Counted from the stretch's first letter, positions 1 through 10,001 are shown. The stretch: DNA of 64,000 nucleotides from Nordella sp. HKS 07 (GCF_011046735.1 NZ_CP049258.1:4358001-4422000), one strand, 5' to 3'. Notes: generated from the letters alone by a model not told the origin. A program made the numbers and translations.

Positions 1-186
1 ACCAGCGATGCCGATTATAGTGCGACGCTGCTCAACCGGGCCGGTTCCGCGCTTTCCAATGTAACTGGCGTCAATCTCGACGAGGAGATGACGATCATGC
101 TGGAGCTCGAGCGTTCATATCAGGCATCGGCAAAGCTTGTCTCCACGATCGATTCGATGTTTGACACCTTGTTGGCGGCGGTCTGA
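1..186 (+). CDS. flgK: Flagellar hook-associated protein 1, C-terminal end (partial)
   Basis: This is the last 61 codons of an open frame that enters from the left edge and stops with TGA at 184-186. The translated tail contains GVNLDEEMTIMLELERSYQA followed by a short helix ending in DTLLAAV. That is the conserved C-terminal D0 helix of FlgK, which packs in the hook-filament junction and carries the export and assembly surface. FlgK connects hook and filament outside the cell. The next gene, flgL, starts four bases downstream, which is the usual flgK-flgL order. The N-terminus lies outside the window, so length and start cannot be judged. Confidence 0.9.
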   Translation, partial: TSDADYSATLLNRAGSALSNVTGVNLDEEMTIMLELERSYQASAKLVSTIDSMFDTLLAAV

Positions 187-190
187 CGAC

Positions 191-1240
191 ATGAAGACAT
201 CCTATATCTCCACGCTTTCGCTCACCGATATGCCGCGCCGCTCCATCGCCGAGTTGCAGACGCAGCTCCTCAAGGCGCAGAAGGAACTCGGCACGCGTCG
301 GCACGCCGATATCGGCCTGGAACTTGGCCACCGCACCGCGCAGACGCTCAGCTTCCGGCATGATTTCGCGAGGCTCAAAGGCAACATCGACGCCAACGGG
401 CTGGTCAAGACCCGGCTCGACATGACCCAGAACATAATGAGCAGCCTGCGTACCAACGGACAGGAACTGCTCAACTCCCTGTCCGTCGCGCATAGCGGAA
501 CATCGGATCCGAGCATTGCTCAGGGAAAGGCCGAGGCGGCGATGAATGCCCTGATTTCCGGCCTCAATACCACGGTCAATGGTGAGTATATCTTTGCTGG
601 CATCAATAATCAGGTGAAGCCGGTCGCCGATTACTATGACACGCCGCAATCGGCGGCGCGCCAGGCTGTCGCCGACGCCTTCATGACCCGCTTCGGCGTC
701 TCCCAATCGGCGCCGGCGGCGGCAAATATTACCGCCGCTGATATGCAGGACTTTCTCGACAACGAGTTCGCCGCCTTGTTCGACCAGGCGGCCTGGACGG
801 CCAACTGGTCCGAGGCCTCGAGCGAAAACGCCAAGAGTCGCATTTCGGGGACGGAGACGATCGCCACAGGCGAGAACGCCAACGCGCCGGGGATCCGTAA
901 GCTGGCGGAAGCCATCACCATGGTGGCCGATCTGGGGATCAAGAACCTCAACAAGGAGGCTGGCCGCGCGATCGTCGACACCGCGATGAAGGTTCTGGGA
1001 GAGGCTATGGGGGAGATGGCTTCGGCCCAGGGGAACCTCGGGACCGCGCAGGAGATGCTCGAGAAAGCCAATGAGCGTATGTCGCTGCAGGCCGATATCC
1101 TGAACAAGGAGATCAACGCGCTCGAGGCCGTGGATCCCTATGAGGCAGCAACCCGGGTCAATACGCTGATGTCGCAGATTGAAACCGCCTATGCACTGAC
1201 CGGGCGGATCCAGAAGCTCTCTTTGCTGAACTATCTCTAG
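191..1240 (+). CDS. flgL: Flagellar hook-associated protein 3 (FlgL)
   Basis: A 349-residue flagellin-like junction protein that sits between FlgK and the filament. The N-terminus (about residues 1-140) is helical and flagellin-like. A central stretch contains NGEYIFAGINNQVKPVADYY, the kind of loop seen in FlgL and flagellins. The C-terminus ends in a long helix (YEAATRVNTLMSQIETAYAL) typical of the D0 domain. The frame is open upstream to 137, but ATG 191 is chosen because it begins right after the flgK stop and gives the expected MKTSYIST start. The gene is followed 22 bases later by flaF. Length and order both fit alphaproteobacterial FlgL. Confidence 0.92.
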   Translation: MKTSYISTLSLTDMPRRSIAELQTQLLKAQKELGTRRHADIGLELGHRTAQTLSFRHDFARLKGNIDANGLVKTRLDMTQNIMSSLRTNGQELLNSLSVAHSGTSDPSIAQGKAEAAMNALISGLNTTVNGEYIFAGINNQVKPVADYYDTPQSAARQAVADAFMTRFGVSQSAPAAANITAADMQDFLDNEFAALFDQAAWTANWSEASSENAKSRISGTETIATGENANAPGIRKLAEAITMVADLGIKNLNKEAGRAIVDTAMKVLGEAMGEMASAQGNLGTAQEMLEKANERMSLQADILNKEINALEAVDPYEAATRVNTLMSQIETAYALTGRIQKLSLLNYL

Positions 1241-1262
1241 TGAACCGAAAAATGGGTGCGTA

Positions 1263-1610
1263 ATGTATCATTTCTCTTACGGCGAGATCATCAATGACGC
1301 CGGTTCCACGTCGCGAGACCGCGAGCGGCTGGCGCTCGACCGGTCAATCGAGCTCCTGCGCGAGGCCGATCAGCAGGGCGGCGAGTCGAGAGTGGCCCTG
1401 GAGGCCTTGCTCTATGTGCAGCGTCTGTGGTCTCTGCTGCTGGAGGACCTCGCCAGGCCCGGCAATGATCTGCCCGAAAAGCTGCGCGCCGACCTGATCT
1501 CCATTGGCTTCTGGATACTCAAGGAAGCCGATATCACCCGTGAGGACAAGGCGCGCAGCTTCAAGGGACTGATCGATATCTCATCGATCATCCGGGATGG
1601 TCTCAAGTGA
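1263..1610 (+). CDS. flaF: Flagellar biosynthesis regulator FlaF
   Basis: A 115-residue cytoplasmic protein of the FlaF family, which with FlbT controls flagellin synthesis in alphaproteobacteria. In Caulobacter, FlaF favours flagellin translation or secretion, whereas FlbT represses. Recognisable family features are the early aromatic-rich YHFSYGEI, the central [16 protein letters not shown] helix and the C-terminal [10 protein letters not shown]. Its last codons overlap the GTG start of flbT by four bases (GTGA), so the two are probably translationally coupled. The length is normal for FlaF. Confidence 0.92.
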   Translation: MYHFSYGEIINDAGSTSRDRERLALDRSIELLREADQQGGESRVALEALLYVQRLWSLLLEDLARPGNDLPEKLRADLISIGFWILKEADITREDKARSFKGLIDISSIIRDGLK

Positions 1611-2056
1611 GCACGTCGATCCGCATATCGCTTCAACCGGGCGAGCGGATATTCATCAATGGCGCGGCGCTCAGGGTTGATCGCCGCGTGTCGCTCGAAT
1701 TCCTCAATGCCGCAACCTTCCTTCTCGAGAACCACGTGCTGCAGGCCGAGGATGCCACCACGCCGCTCAAACAGCTCTATTTCGTGGTGCAGACGATCTT
1801 GATGGATCCGGCGACCGCGCCGCAGTCACTTTCGTTGTACAGGGAGTTTCATGCCGCATCGCTCGCGGCCTTCGAGAATGCCGCCATTCTGGCGGAGCTC
1901 AAGTTCATCGATGGTCTGGTGACAAACGGCAGAACTTTCGAGGCATTGAAGGCGTTGCGCGCCTTGTTCCCGCGCGAAAGCGAGATTCTGGCCACGAAAC
2001 TTTCGCCCGAATTTACACGGTCCAAACAGGAGCAGGAGGCACTGGCATGCAAGTGA
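1607..2056 (+). CDS. flbT: Flagellin post-transcriptional regulator FlbT
   Basis: A 149-residue protein starting at GTG 1607, which overlaps the flaF stop. FlbT proteins bind flagellin mRNA 5' regions and reduce flagellin translation when hook assembly is blocked (established for Caulobacter). Family features visible here are the N-terminal [19 protein letters not shown] strand, followed by a helical domain containing [12 protein letters not shown]. The end of the gene overlaps the start of flgD by ten bases. The stop region carries the ribosome-binding sequence of flgD (GGAGGC at about 2034). Confidence 0.93.
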   Translation: MSTSIRISLQPGERIFINGAALRVDRRVSLEFLNAATFLLENHVLQAEDATTPLKQLYFVVQTILMDPATAPQSLSLYREFHAASLAAFENAAILAELKFIDGLVTNGRTFEALKALRALFPRESEILATKLSPEFTRSKQEQEALACK

Positions 2057-2454
2057 ATGGCACGAATTCCGCAACGGGCGCGAACACGGCTCCGGCTCCC
2101 GGCTCAGCTGCTGCGGCCTCGCTGGACTACAATGCTTTCCTGCGCCTCCTCGTCGCCGAAATGAAGAACCAGGACCCGACCAAGCCCAATGACGCCACGC
2201 AATACATGGCGCAGCTCGCCTCGTTCTCGAATGTCGAGCAGGCGATCAAGACGAACAACAAGCTCGATGCCTTGCTGACGACATCGGCTCTCGGTCAGGC
2301 CGAGAGCCTGATCGGACGCACGATTACCTCGGCTGACGGTGCCATCAGCGGCAAGGTCACGGCCATCAAGATCATCTCGGGCGGCGCCGTCGCCATTCTG
2401 GAAGGCGACAAGCAGCTTCCCATCGGTCCGGGTGTGGTCGTCTCCGGCTCATGA
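2047..2454 (+). CDS. flgD: Flagellar hook-capping / hook assembly protein FlgD (short form)
   Basis: A 135-residue FlgD, the scaffold cap needed for polymerisation of hook subunits outside the cell. The conserved core is [20 protein letters not shown] followed by a [15 protein letters not shown] helix, both diagnostic of the family. A small beta domain ([15 protein letters not shown]) ends the protein. It is much shorter than enterobacterial FlgD, as is common in Hyphomicrobiales. It overlaps flbT upstream and fliQ downstream (four bases), in keeping with a single transcript. Confidence 0.92.
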   Translation: MQVNGTNSATGANTAPAPGSAAAASLDYNAFLRLLVAEMKNQDPTKPNDATQYMAQLASFSNVEQAIKTNNKLDALLTTSALGQAESLIGRTITSADGAISGKVTAIKIISGGAVAILEGDKQLPIGPGVVVSGS

Positions 2455-2717
2455 ATGAGGCTGACGCGCTCGACATCGTCCAGGCAGCGATCTGGACGGT
2501 GATCATCGCTTCGGGTCCTGCCATTGCGGCGGCGATGGCGATTGGCATCGTGATCGCCTTGTTCCAGGCGCTGACCCAGATCCAGGAGATGACGCTGACC
2601 TTCGTCCCGAAGATCCTCATCATCTTCGTCATGATCGCCCTGACGGCGCCCTTCATCGGGGCGCAGCTCTTTACCTTCACCGAAATGATCTATGCTCGCA
2701 TAGAGACTGGCTTCTGA
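2451..2717 (+). CDS. fliQ: Flagellar type III export gate protein FliQ
   Basis: An 88-residue membrane protein with two hydrophobic segments (about residues 15-38 and 52-74) linked by a short polar loop containing FQALTQIQEMTL, the signature of the FliQ/SctS family. FliQ builds the export-gate pore with FliP and FliR. ATG 2451 overlaps the flgD stop (ATGA). The export-gate genes fliQ, flhA and fliR follow each other here; a 186-base gap containing an intergenic repeat separates fliQ from flhA. Confidence 0.93.
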   Translation: MNEADALDIVQAAIWTVIIASGPAIAAAMAIGIVIALFQALTQIQEMTLTFVPKILIIFVMIALTAPFIGAQLFTFTEMIYARIETGF

Positions 2718-2723
2718 TCCCCA

Positions 2724-2838
2724 TGGAGCAATCCCGCCAAAGTTGAAGACTTTGGCGATCAGGATTTGCTCCAAGAGATTTATGTGGCGCGAATCCTTCT
2801 CGGCGAAGTGATTCCACTTCGCCGGGATGCGCGCTAGC
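2724..2838. repeat. Interspersed palindromic intergenic repeat, copy A
   Basis: This stretch between fliQ and flhA matches, in inverted orientation, the right half of the repeat at 33436-33547. Shared segments include CCCGCCAAAGTTGAAGACTT, GCGAATCCTT and CGGCGAAGTG followed by its near inverse CACTTCGCCG. The element is made of short inverted repeats and would fold into hairpins. It lies inside the flagellar transcript, so it may act as an RNA stem-loop, but nothing in the sequence proves a role. Confidence 0.75.
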
Positions 2839-2903
2839 GGGCGGAGACACCTCCGCGCAAGGTTCACCCGCCAAGATCGTCTTCCGACTATGGAATATGA
2901 TCT

Positions 2904-4994
2904 ATGAGTGATCTGGCAGTCTCCAGCTACGCCGCGCCCGTCAAGGGAAATGGGCGGGATATCGGCTTCGCCGTCGGCATCATCTTCATCCTGACGGTGC
3001 TCTTCCTTCCTATCCCCGCCATCATTATCGACATCGGGCTGGCTTTCTCGATCGCTCTTTCCGTCCTCATCCTGATGGTGGCGCTCTGGATTCAGCGCCC
3101 CCTTGATTTCTCCGCCTTTCCGACCGTGCTGCTCATTGCGACGATGCTGCGTCTGTCGCTCAATATCGCGACGACCCGCCTCATCCTCACCCATGGCTCG
3201 GAGGGCACGACCGCTGCCGGCCACGTCATCGGCGGTTTCTCGCAGCTCGTGATGAGCAGCGACTTCGTCATCGGCGTCATCGTCTTTGTCATCCTCATCA
3301 CCGTCAATTTCCTGGTGATCACGAAAGGCGCCACACGTATCGCCGAGGTCGGCGCCCGCTTCACCTTGGACGCCATACCCGGCAAGCAGATGGCGATCGA
3401 TGCGGATCTCTCGGCCGGACTCATCGACGACAAGGAAGCCCAGCGACGGCGGCGCGAGCTCGAGCAGGAGAGCGCCTTTTTCGGTTCCATGGACGGCGCC
3501 TCCAAATTCGTGCGCGGCGACGCCATTGCCGGCCTCATCATCACGGCGGTGAACATCTTCGGCGGCATCGTCATTGGTGTGACGCGTCATGGCATGACGC
3601 TCGCGGATGCCTCCGACGTTTATACCAAGCTATCGGTCGGCGACGGCCTGGTGACCCAGGTGCCCGCCCTCATCGTCTCGCTCGCCGCCGGCCTTCTCGT
3701 GTCCAAGGGAGGCAATCACGGCTCAGCCGACAAGGCCGTCTTCGGCCAGCTCGGCAACTATCCGCGTGCCCTCATGGTCGCGGCACTGCTCATGGCGGTG
3801 CTGGCTCTGACGCCTGGTCTGCCCTTCCTGCCTTTCGCGCTGCTCGGCGCCACCATGGCCTCGATCGGCTTCGCCATTCCGCGCCGGCGCGCACAGAGCC
3901 TGGCAGCCGAGGAGGCGAAGGTAAAGGCGGCGGAACGGCATGCCGAGGAGGAGGCGCGCCAGTCGGTCAGGGAATCGCTCAAGATCGTCGAGATCGAGCT
4001 ATGCCTCGGCAAGCAACTGGCGACACAGTTCCTCGCCGCGCATGGCGAGCTCGCCAGCCGTGTGAAGAAAATGCGGCGGAAATTCGCGAGCCAATATGGT
4101 TTCGTGGTGCCGGACATCAAGCTGTCGGACGACCTGACCTCGCCGCCCAAGCGCTACCAGATCAAGATCCACGGCACGGTCTGCGCGACCTATGACCTGC
4201 GCATCGGCGAGGTGCTGGTGCTGACCGGCGATCAGCGCAAGCCCGACGTGCCGGGTGACGAGATCCGCGAGCCGTCCTTCGGAATGAAGGCCATGTGGAT
4301 CCCGGAACTGTTTGCCAGTGAGGTGAAGCGCGACGGCTTCGTGGCGATCGACAACATTTCCGTTCTCCTCACGCATATGAGCGAGGTTATCCGCAGTAAT
4401 CTGGCGCAGCTCTTGTCCTACCGCGATCTGCGCGCGCTTCTCGACCGGCTGGAGCCCGAATACAAGCGCCTCATCGAGGAGATAAGCCCGTCGCAGATCT
4501 CCCATTCGGGCCTGCAGGCCGTTCTCAAACTCCTCCTTGCCGAGCGGGTATCGGTGCGCAATCTCAATCTCATTCTCGAAGCCGTTGCCGAGATCGCGCC
4601 GCATGCGCGTCGCCCCGAGCAGATCGCCGAGCATGTCCGCATGCGTATCGCACCGCAGATATGGGGTGATCTGGTGGAGAATAGCGTGCTCAAGGTCTTG
4701 CGGCTGGGGAATCGCTGGGAGCTCGCTTTCCACCAGAGCCTCAAACGCGACGTCAAGGGAGAGGTAATCGAGTTCGACATCGATCCGCGCATGATCGAGC
4801 AGTTCGGCACCGATGCCTCGGCGGTTATTCGCAAACACCTCGACAAGGGGGAGCGTTTCGTCCTCGTCACCGCGCCCGATGCCAGACCCTATGTCCGCAT
4901 GATCGTCGAACGCTTGTTCCCGACGCTTCCCGTTCTCTCCCATGTCGAAATCGCGCGGGGCGTGCAGATCGAGTCGTTGGGCGCGCTGTCGTGA
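2904..4994 (+). CDS. flhA: Flagellar type III export gate protein FlhA
   Basis: A 696-residue FlhA/FHIPEP family protein. About the first 330 residues hold a cluster of hydrophobic segments. The cytosolic loop after the early membrane helices carries the conserved family signature ([20 protein letters not shown], then [17 protein letters not shown]). The remaining part is the large cytoplasmic domain that forms a nonameric ring and binds chaperone-substrate complexes. Length is normal. Its 3' end overlaps fliR by four bases (4991-4994). FlhA is the ion-driven core of the flagellar export gate. Confidence 0.95.
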   Translation: MSDLAVSSYAAPVKGNGRDIGFAVGIIFILTVLFLPIPAIIIDIGLAFSIALSVLILMVALWIQRPLDFSAFPTVLLIATMLRLSLNIATTRLILTHGSEGTTAAGHVIGGFSQLVMSSDFVIGVIVFVILITVNFLVITKGATRIAEVGARFTLDAIPGKQMAIDADLSAGLIDDKEAQRRRRELEQESAFFGSMDGASKFVRGDAIAGLIITAVNIFGGIVIGVTRHGMTLADASDVYTKLSVGDGLVTQVPALIVSLAAGLLVSKGGNHGSADKAVFGQLGNYPRALMVAALLMAVLALTPGLPFLPFALLGATMASIGFAIPRRRAQSLAAEEAKVKAAERHAEEEARQSVRESLKIVEIELCLGKQLATQFLAAHGELASRVKKMRRKFASQYGFVVPDIKLSDDLTSPPKRYQIKIHGTVCATYDLRIGEVLVLTGDQRKPDVPGDEIREPSFGMKAMWIPELFASEVKRDGFVAIDNISVLLTHMSEVIRSNLAQLLSYRDLRALLDRLEPEYKRLIEEISPSQISHSGLQAVLKLLLAERVSVRNLNLILEAVAEIAPHARRPEQIAEHVRMRIAPQIWGDLVENSVLKVLRLGNRWELAFHQSLKRDVKGEVIEFDIDPRMIEQFGTDASAVIRKHLDKGERFVLVTAPDARPYVRMIVERLFPTLPVLSHVEIARGVQIESLGALS

Positions 4995-5745
4995 CCGAGC
5001 TTGGACCTTCGACGGTCCTCGCCGTATTTGCGATCTTTTGCCGGATCGGAGGCTGTCTCATGCTCATGGTGGGCTTTTCGAGCCCGCGTGTGCCCACCCA
5101 GGTCCGGCTTTTCATCTCCTTCGCGGTTTCCCTGGCCCTGAGCCCGCTTCTGCTCGAGTCGGTTCGGCCGGTGGTCGAGGGCGCATCACCCGCTTCTCTG
5201 CTTTATCTGATAGGGACCGAGACCTTTACCGGCTCGCTCATCGGCCTTCTCGGCCGGATCTTTTTCTTGCCCTGCAATTCATGGTCATGGCCATGACCAG
5301 CTATGTCGGCTTCAGCGCGCTGCCGGGCGTTCCCATCGATGAGGCCGAGCCGATGCCGTCCTTGGTTTCGCTGGTCACCATGATTGCGACGGTCCTCTTT
5401 TTCATTACCGACCTCCATTGGGAGGTTCTGGGCGTGCTGGTGGCTTCGTACGCCACATGGCCGGTGGGGACGGCATTCAGCGTTCAGGGCGGGCTCATCC
5501 AGATCGCCGATCGCATGCAGGAGACCTTCCTGCTGGCGCTGCGCATGAGCGGTCCCTTCCTGGTCTTCGGCATCATCTTCAATCTGGCCATCGGGCTCAT
5601 CAACAAGCTCACCCCGCAGATTCCCGTATACTTCGTTTCTCTGCCCTTCATCACGATGGCCGGGCTGATCCTGCTGTATTTCACGCTCGGGGATTTCCTG
5701 ACCATCTACATCACCTCCCTTGCCGACTGGCTCAGGATGCAGTGA
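4991..5745 (+). pseudogene. fliR: Flagellar export gate protein FliR, interrupted by a single-base frameshift
   Basis: The gene begins in frame at 4991 ([20 protein letters not shown]), overlapping flhA. It keeps good FliR similarity to RIFF at about 5266, then continues as LALQFMVMAMTSYVGFSALPG in the minus-one frame to a stop at 5745. Joined, the two parts give about 251 residues with the hydrophobic segments expected of FliR/SctT, which forms the export pore with FliP and FliQ. The junction is a TTTTTC run at 5261-5266. A tRNA-Phe slip from TTC to TTT at 5264-5266 would restore the normal protein exactly, but so would one missing base in the assembly. The unshifted frame ends at 5296 after 101 residues. 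Confidence 0.88.
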
Positions 5746-5749
5746 TCCG

Positions 5750-6148
5750 ATGCAAAAGCGCCTGCGCTCTCTCTCCCGCATCCTTGAAGTCCAGGCCGAG
5801 CTCCATCGCATCGAGGAATGCAAGCTCGGAGTGCTGAAGCAGCGCGAGGCGGCGTTGGGACGGGAGAGGGGCGAGCTTCTGGACGCTCTCGACCGGCATG
5901 ACACGCTATATGCCGCCTTTATCTACCCGATGGCGAAGCGGCTGCGCGCCATCGACGAGGAGGAGGCCAATTTGAGATCCGAGCAGGACAGGGTTTCGAA
6001 GAGGCTCCTCGAGCGGGCGAAGCAGAGAAAGCGCACGGAACGCCTGCATGCCGGGATGAGCGGGAGCTGGGAGAGGGAGCAGGAGAGGCGTGAACTCGTC
6101 GACCTGATCGACCGGGCGGCGCTGCCGCCGAAGACCAGCCTCCGGTAA
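5750..6148 (+). CDS. Flagellar-operon coiled-coil protein, FliJ-like in architecture
   Basis: A 132-residue, highly charged protein predicted to be almost wholly alpha-helical, with heptad-like stretches (LSRILEVQAELHRIEECKLG, then ERERELLD-like and RAIDEEEANLRSEQDR). It starts at ATG 5750, five bases after the fliR stop; the frame is open further upstream within fliR. Position in the operon, small size and coiled-coil character suggest an export-accessory protein like FliJ, but sequence identity to FliJ is not evident by eye. It may instead be a conserved hypothetical protein of rhizobial flagellar operons. Confidence 0.7.
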   Translation: MQKRLRSLSRILEVQAELHRIEECKLGVLKQREAALGRERGELLDALDRHDTLYAAFIYPMAKRLRAIDEEEANLRSEQDRVSKRLLERAKQRKRTERLHAGMSGSWEREQERRELVDLIDRAALPPKTSLR

Positions 6149-6192
6149 GGTTCAACTGGCAGAATCGAGGCCCAATCGGGAGAATTCTGCCC

Positions 6193-6789
6193 ATGGCGAT
6201 CAAACCGCCTTCGGATATCGTGCTCGATGTCGTCAGGGCCGCCGATCCGGCGCGCCGGCAGGCGGCCATCGAAAAGCTCACCGGCCGGCCGGCGACGGAC
6301 TCGACCCGCCACGAGTTCGCGAGCTTTGTCGGCGATGTGAGGCCTGCCGCGCAACCTGCCGCATGCGGCCAGACGATGGCGCGTCCGGGGGGGCAGGACG
6401 TGCCGGACGCCTACCGGTCGTTCGAGGCCTTCTTCATCCAGAGCTTCGTCGAGAGCATGCTGCCGAAAGGCTCGGAAGCGAATTTCGGCAGCGGCACCGC
6501 GGGCGAGGTCTGGCGGTCGCAGCTGGCGGAAAAGATGGGTACCGAGATCGCGGAGAGTGGCGGCATCGGCATTGCCGACCGCCTTCTGGCGGACGAAGCC
6601 AGGAAGGCCGCGGGCGCCCAGGAAGAGGGATCGCAAGCCGGCTTCTCGCTGTCCGAGTCGATTTCGCGCGCCGTCCCTTTCTCCGGCTGGGCGAGCTATC
6701 TGCCTTTCCTCGAGGGGCAACTTGCCAGGGCCGACCAGCAATTGCCCGATGAGCCGGGCGATGTCGCAGACCTGCGTAATGAAGGATGA
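6193..6789 (+). CDS. Rod-binding protein (FlgJ N-terminal-domain type)
   Basis: A 198-residue protein whose middle matches the FlgJ rod-binding domain: FEAFFIQSFVESMLPKG, then the GSGTAGEVWRSQLAEKMGTE helix and GGIGIADRLL. FlgJ helps rod assembly in the periplasm. The muramidase domain found in enterobacterial FlgJ is absent, as is usual in alphaproteobacteria. The first about 75 residues and the C-terminal tail are less conserved. The stop overlaps the ATG of the next gene (ATGA at 6786-6789), so the two are probably co-translated. Confidence 0.85.
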   Translation: MAIKPPSDIVLDVVRAADPARRQAAIEKLTGRPATDSTRHEFASFVGDVRPAAQPAACGQTMARPGGQDVPDAYRSFEAFFIQSFVESMLPKGSEANFGSGTAGEVWRSQLAEKMGTEIAESGGIGIADRLLADEARKAAGAQEEGSQAGFSLSESISRAVPFSGWASYLPFLEGQLARADQQLPDEPGDVADLRNEG

Positions 6790-7172
6790 TGCCATTGATG
6801 CCTTCCGTTTCCCCGCTATCCGGCGCCCTCAATGAAGTGGTGGAGCGTATTGGAGCGATCATCGAAGCCGAGACCGAGGCGCTGCGGGAGCGGCGGGTCG
6901 TCGATCTGCAGGAATTCAACAACCGCAAGAGCCGGGGCCTTCTCGATCTGATGCGCGCCGTCCGTGCGCTCGACGGCGGGCGTCCGGACGCAGGGACGGC
7001 GGTGCGCCTGGAGGCGTTGCGCACCAAGCTCGCGGCCAATCAGGCTGCCCTTTCCGTGCACCTCGCCGCCGCCCGGGAGATTACCACGCTCGTCGCCCAG
7101 ACGATCAGGGACGGCGAGTCAGATGGAACCTACTCCAATAGCCTGTCGGCGCGGGACAAAAGCCCGTGGTGA
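6786..7172 (+). CDS. FlgN-like flagellar export chaperone
   Basis: A 128-residue helical protein. The stretch LNEVVERIGAIIEAETEALR followed by DLQEFNNRKSRGLLDLMRAV has the pattern of FlgN-family chaperones (long N-terminal helix, then a basic Asn-Arg-Lys segment). FlgN proteins hold FlgK and FlgL in the cytoplasm before export, and flgK and flgL are both in this operon. It overlaps its upstream and downstream neighbours. Two in-frame methionines occur early (6786, 6789), so the exact start may differ by one codon. Confidence 0.75.
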   Translation: MMPLMPSVSPLSGALNEVVERIGAIIEAETEALRERRVVDLQEFNNRKSRGLLDLMRAVRALDGGRPDAGTAVRLEALRTKLAANQAALSVHLAAAREITTLVAQTIRDGESDGTYSNSLSARDKSPW

Positions 7173-7663
7173 AACTCCTTCTGGTCGGCATATGGGCCTG
7201 CCTCGTCACACTCGCGGCGAGCTATGCCACGGTGTTGTGGCAGGCCGATGCGCCGGTTGATGGCAAGGCGGACGAGTTCTTCGGTGGGCTCGATTACGTC
7301 AAAACCAGCTCGATCAGTGTGCCCATGCTCTCTGATGGCGAGATCAAGGGCTATGTCATTGCCCAGTTCGTCTTCACCGTCGACGGCGCCACATTGCGCA
7401 AGCTCTCGGTACCGCCCGATGTCTTTCTGGTCGACGAGGCCTACCGCACGATCTTCGCCAGTGGCGAGAAGATCGATTTCAAACGGCTCGACAAATACAA
7501 TGTCGATGAGCTGACGAAGCAGATGGCGGCCAAGGTGAATGAGCGCTTCAAGACCGATCTGGTCAAGGATGTCCTGGTCGAGCAGCTGAACTATCTCGCC
7601 AAGGGCGAGGTCCGGTTCAATTCGATGGTCCAGAAGAACGAAGGTGCGGCAAGCGCGAATTGA
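7166..7663 (+). CDS. Membrane-anchored protein at the end of the flagellar operon
   Basis: A 165-residue protein with an N-terminal hydrophobic anchor or signal segment (residues about 3-22, LLLVGIWACLVTLAASYATV) and a soluble domain predicted to be periplasmic. Start is GTG 7166 or the adjacent GTG 7169; both overlap the flgN-like stop. The C-terminal KTDLVKDVLVEQLNYLAKGE resembles the helical end of FliL-like basal-body proteins, but the resemblance is weak and topological. It is the last gene of the operon: the next gene is on the opposite strand. Function not recognised. Confidence 0.72.
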   Translation: MVKLLLVGIWACLVTLAASYATVLWQADAPVDGKADEFFGGLDYVKTSSISVPMLSDGEIKGYVIAQFVFTVDGATLRKLSVPPDVFLVDEAYRTIFASGEKIDFKRLDKYNVDELTKQMAAKVNERFKTDLVKDVLVEQLNYLAKGEVRFNSMVQKNEGAASAN

Positions 7664-7695
7664 TTATTCACGGCGTCGCGCCGGCACGAAGTGGG

Positions 7696-8715
7696 CTATG
7701 CGCGGTAATAGTCGCGATACCACTCCACGAACTTCCGCACGCCTTCGCGGACTGGCGTGGCGGGCTTGTAGCCTACCGCCTGAACGAGGGATGACACATC
7801 CGCGAAGGTATCGGGCACGTCGCCCGGCTGCAGCGGCTGCAAGTTGATTATCGCCTTCTTGCCGAGGGCTTCCTCGATCGCATTGATATATTCCATCAGC
7901 GCGACCGGACTATTGTTGCCGATGTTGAATACCCGGAACGGCGCGTCGGATGTCGCGGGATCCGGCCGCATCGCGTCCCAGGCTGGATTGGGTTCGGCGA
8001 TCTGATCGGAGGCGCGAATGACGCCTTCGGCGATGTCGTCAACATAGGTGAAGTCACGTGTATGTTTGCCGTGATTGAACACGTTGATCGGTTCACCCGC
8101 CAGAATGGACTTCGTGAACAGGAAGAGCGCCATGTCGGGCCGGCCCCAGGGACCGTAAACCGTGAAGAAGCGCAATCCCGTCGTTGGTATCCGGAAGAGA
8201 TGGCTGTAGGAATGCGCCATGAGCTCGTTCGACCGCTTTGTCGCGGCATAGAGCTGCAACGGATGATCGACCCCCTCATGCTCCGAGAAAGGCATCCTGC
8301 GGTTGGCGCCGTAGACGCTGGATGTCGAGGCGTAGGTCAAATGCGGCGCGCCATTGTTCCGGCACGCCTCTAGAATATTGAGGAAGCCGAGAATGTTCGA
8401 ATGGATGTAGTCGTGCGGATGGGCGAGGCTGTGCCGCACGCCGGCCTGGGCCGCGAGATGGATCACCCGGTCGACGCCGACGCTGAAGGCTTCATTGACG
8501 GCGTCCCGGTCGGCAAGGTCGGCGCGAATGAAGCGCCAGCTTCCCTGCGCGGTGGTCGCCGATTTGGCGAGTAGTGACAGACGGGCCTCTTTCAGCGCCG
8601 GGTCATAATAGTCGTTGACCACGTCGAAGCCGACGACCTCGTCACCACGCTCGATGAGCCGTCGGGCGGTTTGGAAGCCGATGAAACCCGCAGCACCTGT
8701 GACCAGTACTCTCAT
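7696..8715 (-). CDS. lpsL: UDP-glucuronate 4-epimerase (LpsL-like SDR)
   Basis: A 339-residue extended short-chain dehydrogenase. It has the NAD-binding [14 protein letters not shown] at residues 7-20 and the catalytic YAATK motif (Tyr and Lys) after a [10 protein letters not shown] strand. The ATKRSNE context, [20 protein letters not shown] segment and [11 protein letters not shown] are typical of UDP-glucuronate 4-epimerases, which make UDP-galacturonate for rhizobial LPS or capsule. It lies two bases after a nucleotide-sugar dehydrogenase on the same strand, so the pair probably forms a uronic-acid operon. A related hexose 4-epimerase activity cannot be excluded. Confidence 0.87.
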   Translation of the reverse strand: MRVLVTGAAGFIGFQTARRLIERGDEVVGFDVVNDYYDPALKEARLSLLAKSATTAQGSWRFIRADLADRDAVNEAFSVGVDRVIHLAAQAGVRHSLAHPHDYIHSNILGFLNILEACRNNGAPHLTYASTSSVYGANRRMPFSEHEGVDHPLQLYAATKRSNELMAHSYSHLFRIPTTGLRFFTVYGPWGRPDMALFLFTKSILAGEPINVFNHGKHTRDFTYVDDIAEGVIRASDQIAEPNPAWDAMRPDPATSDAPFRVFNIGNNSPVALMEYINAIEEALGKKAIINLQPLQPGDVPDTFADVSSLVQAVGYKPATPVREGVRKFVEWYRDYYRA

Positions 8716-8717
8716 GG

Positions 8718-10001
8718 TTATAGCCGACCATCGCTTTCATGTTTGGCGAATAGACCTTTGACATCGAAGAAGACCGCTCCGGGACGGCCGAAGGCACGTA
8801 TCTTCTCCGCCCCGAGCTCGGCGAACTCCCGGTGTCCGACCGCGAGAATGACGGCGTCATAACGAGCGGCCGGTGGCGGGTCCTCGAGAATGGCGAAGTC
8901 CAGCTCGGCTTTCGCCGCGCCGGTGTCGATCTGCGGATCCCAGGCTTCGACCTCGGCATTGTACTCGCGCAAGGTCGCGATCACATCCATGACCTTCGAA
9001 TTGCGCAGATCCGGACAATTCTCCTTGAAGGCGAGCCCGAGCACCAGAATGCGCGACCCGACCACTGGAAAGCTGCGGGTCATCATCATCCGCGCGACCC
9101 GGTTGGCGACATAGGGGCCCATCTGGTCGTTGATGCGCCGGCCGGCCAGGATCACTTCGGGATGGTAGCCGACCTCCTGGGCGCGATGCGTCAGATAATA
9201 GGGATCGACGCTGATGCAGTGTCCGCCGACCAGGCCGGGCCGAAAGGGTAGGAAGTTCCACTTGGAGGATGCCGCGGCCAGCACGTCGCCGGTGTCGATG
9301 TCGAGCTTGTTGAAGATGATGGCCAGCTCGTTCATCAGGGCGATATTGAGATCGCGCTGCGTGTTCTCGATGACTTTCGCGGCTTCGGCGACTTCGATCG
9401 AGGGCGCCTTGTGAGTGCCCGCGGTCACGATCGATGCATAGAGCGCATCCACCATCTGTGCGGCTTCCGGGGTCGATCCGCTGGTGACCTTGGTGATTGT
9501 CGTCAACCGGTGAAGGCGATCGCCGGGATTGATACGCTCCGGGCTGTAGCCGACGAAGAAGTCTTCGTTCATCTTGAGGCCGGAATACTGTTCCAGAATG
9601 GGCACGCAGTAATCGCGCGTGCAGCCGGGATAGACCGTGGATTCATACACCACGATCGCGCCCTTGCCCATGACCTGACCGACAGTCTTGGAAGCCTCGT
9701 GCAATAAACGCAGGTCCGGCCGGTTCGCGAGATCCACGGGCGTCGGCACCGCGACGATGAAATAACGGCATTGCGCGAGTTCGGCTGGCTCACAGGTGAA
9801 GCTCAGATGCCGGGCGTCGGTCAATTCGGCCGGATCGACTTCCTTGGTGCTGTCGCGTCCCGAGCGCAGCTCGTCGATGCGCGCCGGGCGAATGTCGAAG
9901 CCCAGTGTCGGCCGCTTCTTGCCGAACTCCACCGCGAGGGGAAGGCCGACATATCCAAGTCCGATGATGCCGATCCGCTCGTGCTCGCCGTCAACCGGCA
10001 T
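8718..10001 (-). CDS. UDP-N-acetyl-hexosamine 6-dehydrogenase (TviB/WbpO type)
   Basis: A 427-residue NAD-dependent nucleotide-sugar dehydrogenase. The N-terminal Rossmann motif [14 protein letters not shown] is at residues 10-23. The central helical domain carries [16 protein letters not shown], and the catalytic cysteine lies in [12 protein letters not shown]. The ENTQRD and [11 protein letters not shown] forms match the UDP-GlcNAc/UDP-GalNAc 6-dehydrogenase branch better than UDP-glucose dehydrogenase, whose separate homologue lies at 28652. The predicted product is a UDP-N-acetyl-hexosaminuronic acid. It is probably co-transcribed with the epimerase downstream. Confidence 0.87.
   Translation of the reverse strand: MPVDGEHERIGIIGLGYVGLPLAVEFGKKRPTLGFDIRPARIDELRSGRDSTKEVDPAELTDARHLSFTCEPAELAQCRYFIVAVPTPVDLANRPDLRLLHEASKTVGQVMGKGAIVVYESTVYPGCTRDYCVPILEQYSGLKMNEDFFVGYSPERINPGDRLHRLTTITKVTSGSTPEAAQMVDALYASIVTAGTHKAPSIEVAEAAKVIENTQRDLNIALMNELAIIFNKLDIDTGDVLAAASSKWNFLPFRPGLVGGHCISVDPYYLTHRAQEVGYHPEVILAGRRINDQMGPYVANRVARMMMTRSFPVVGSRILVLGLAFKENCPDLRNSKVMDVIATLREYNAEVEAWDPQIDTGAAKAELDFAILEDPPPAARYDAVILAVGHREFAELGAEKIRAFGRPGAVFFDVKGLFAKHESDGRL

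Noticed and set aside
2295-3590. 431-codon minus frame overlapping flgD, fliQ and flhA
   Set aside because: Asp/Arg/His-rich shadow crossing three real genes and a repeat; no domain.
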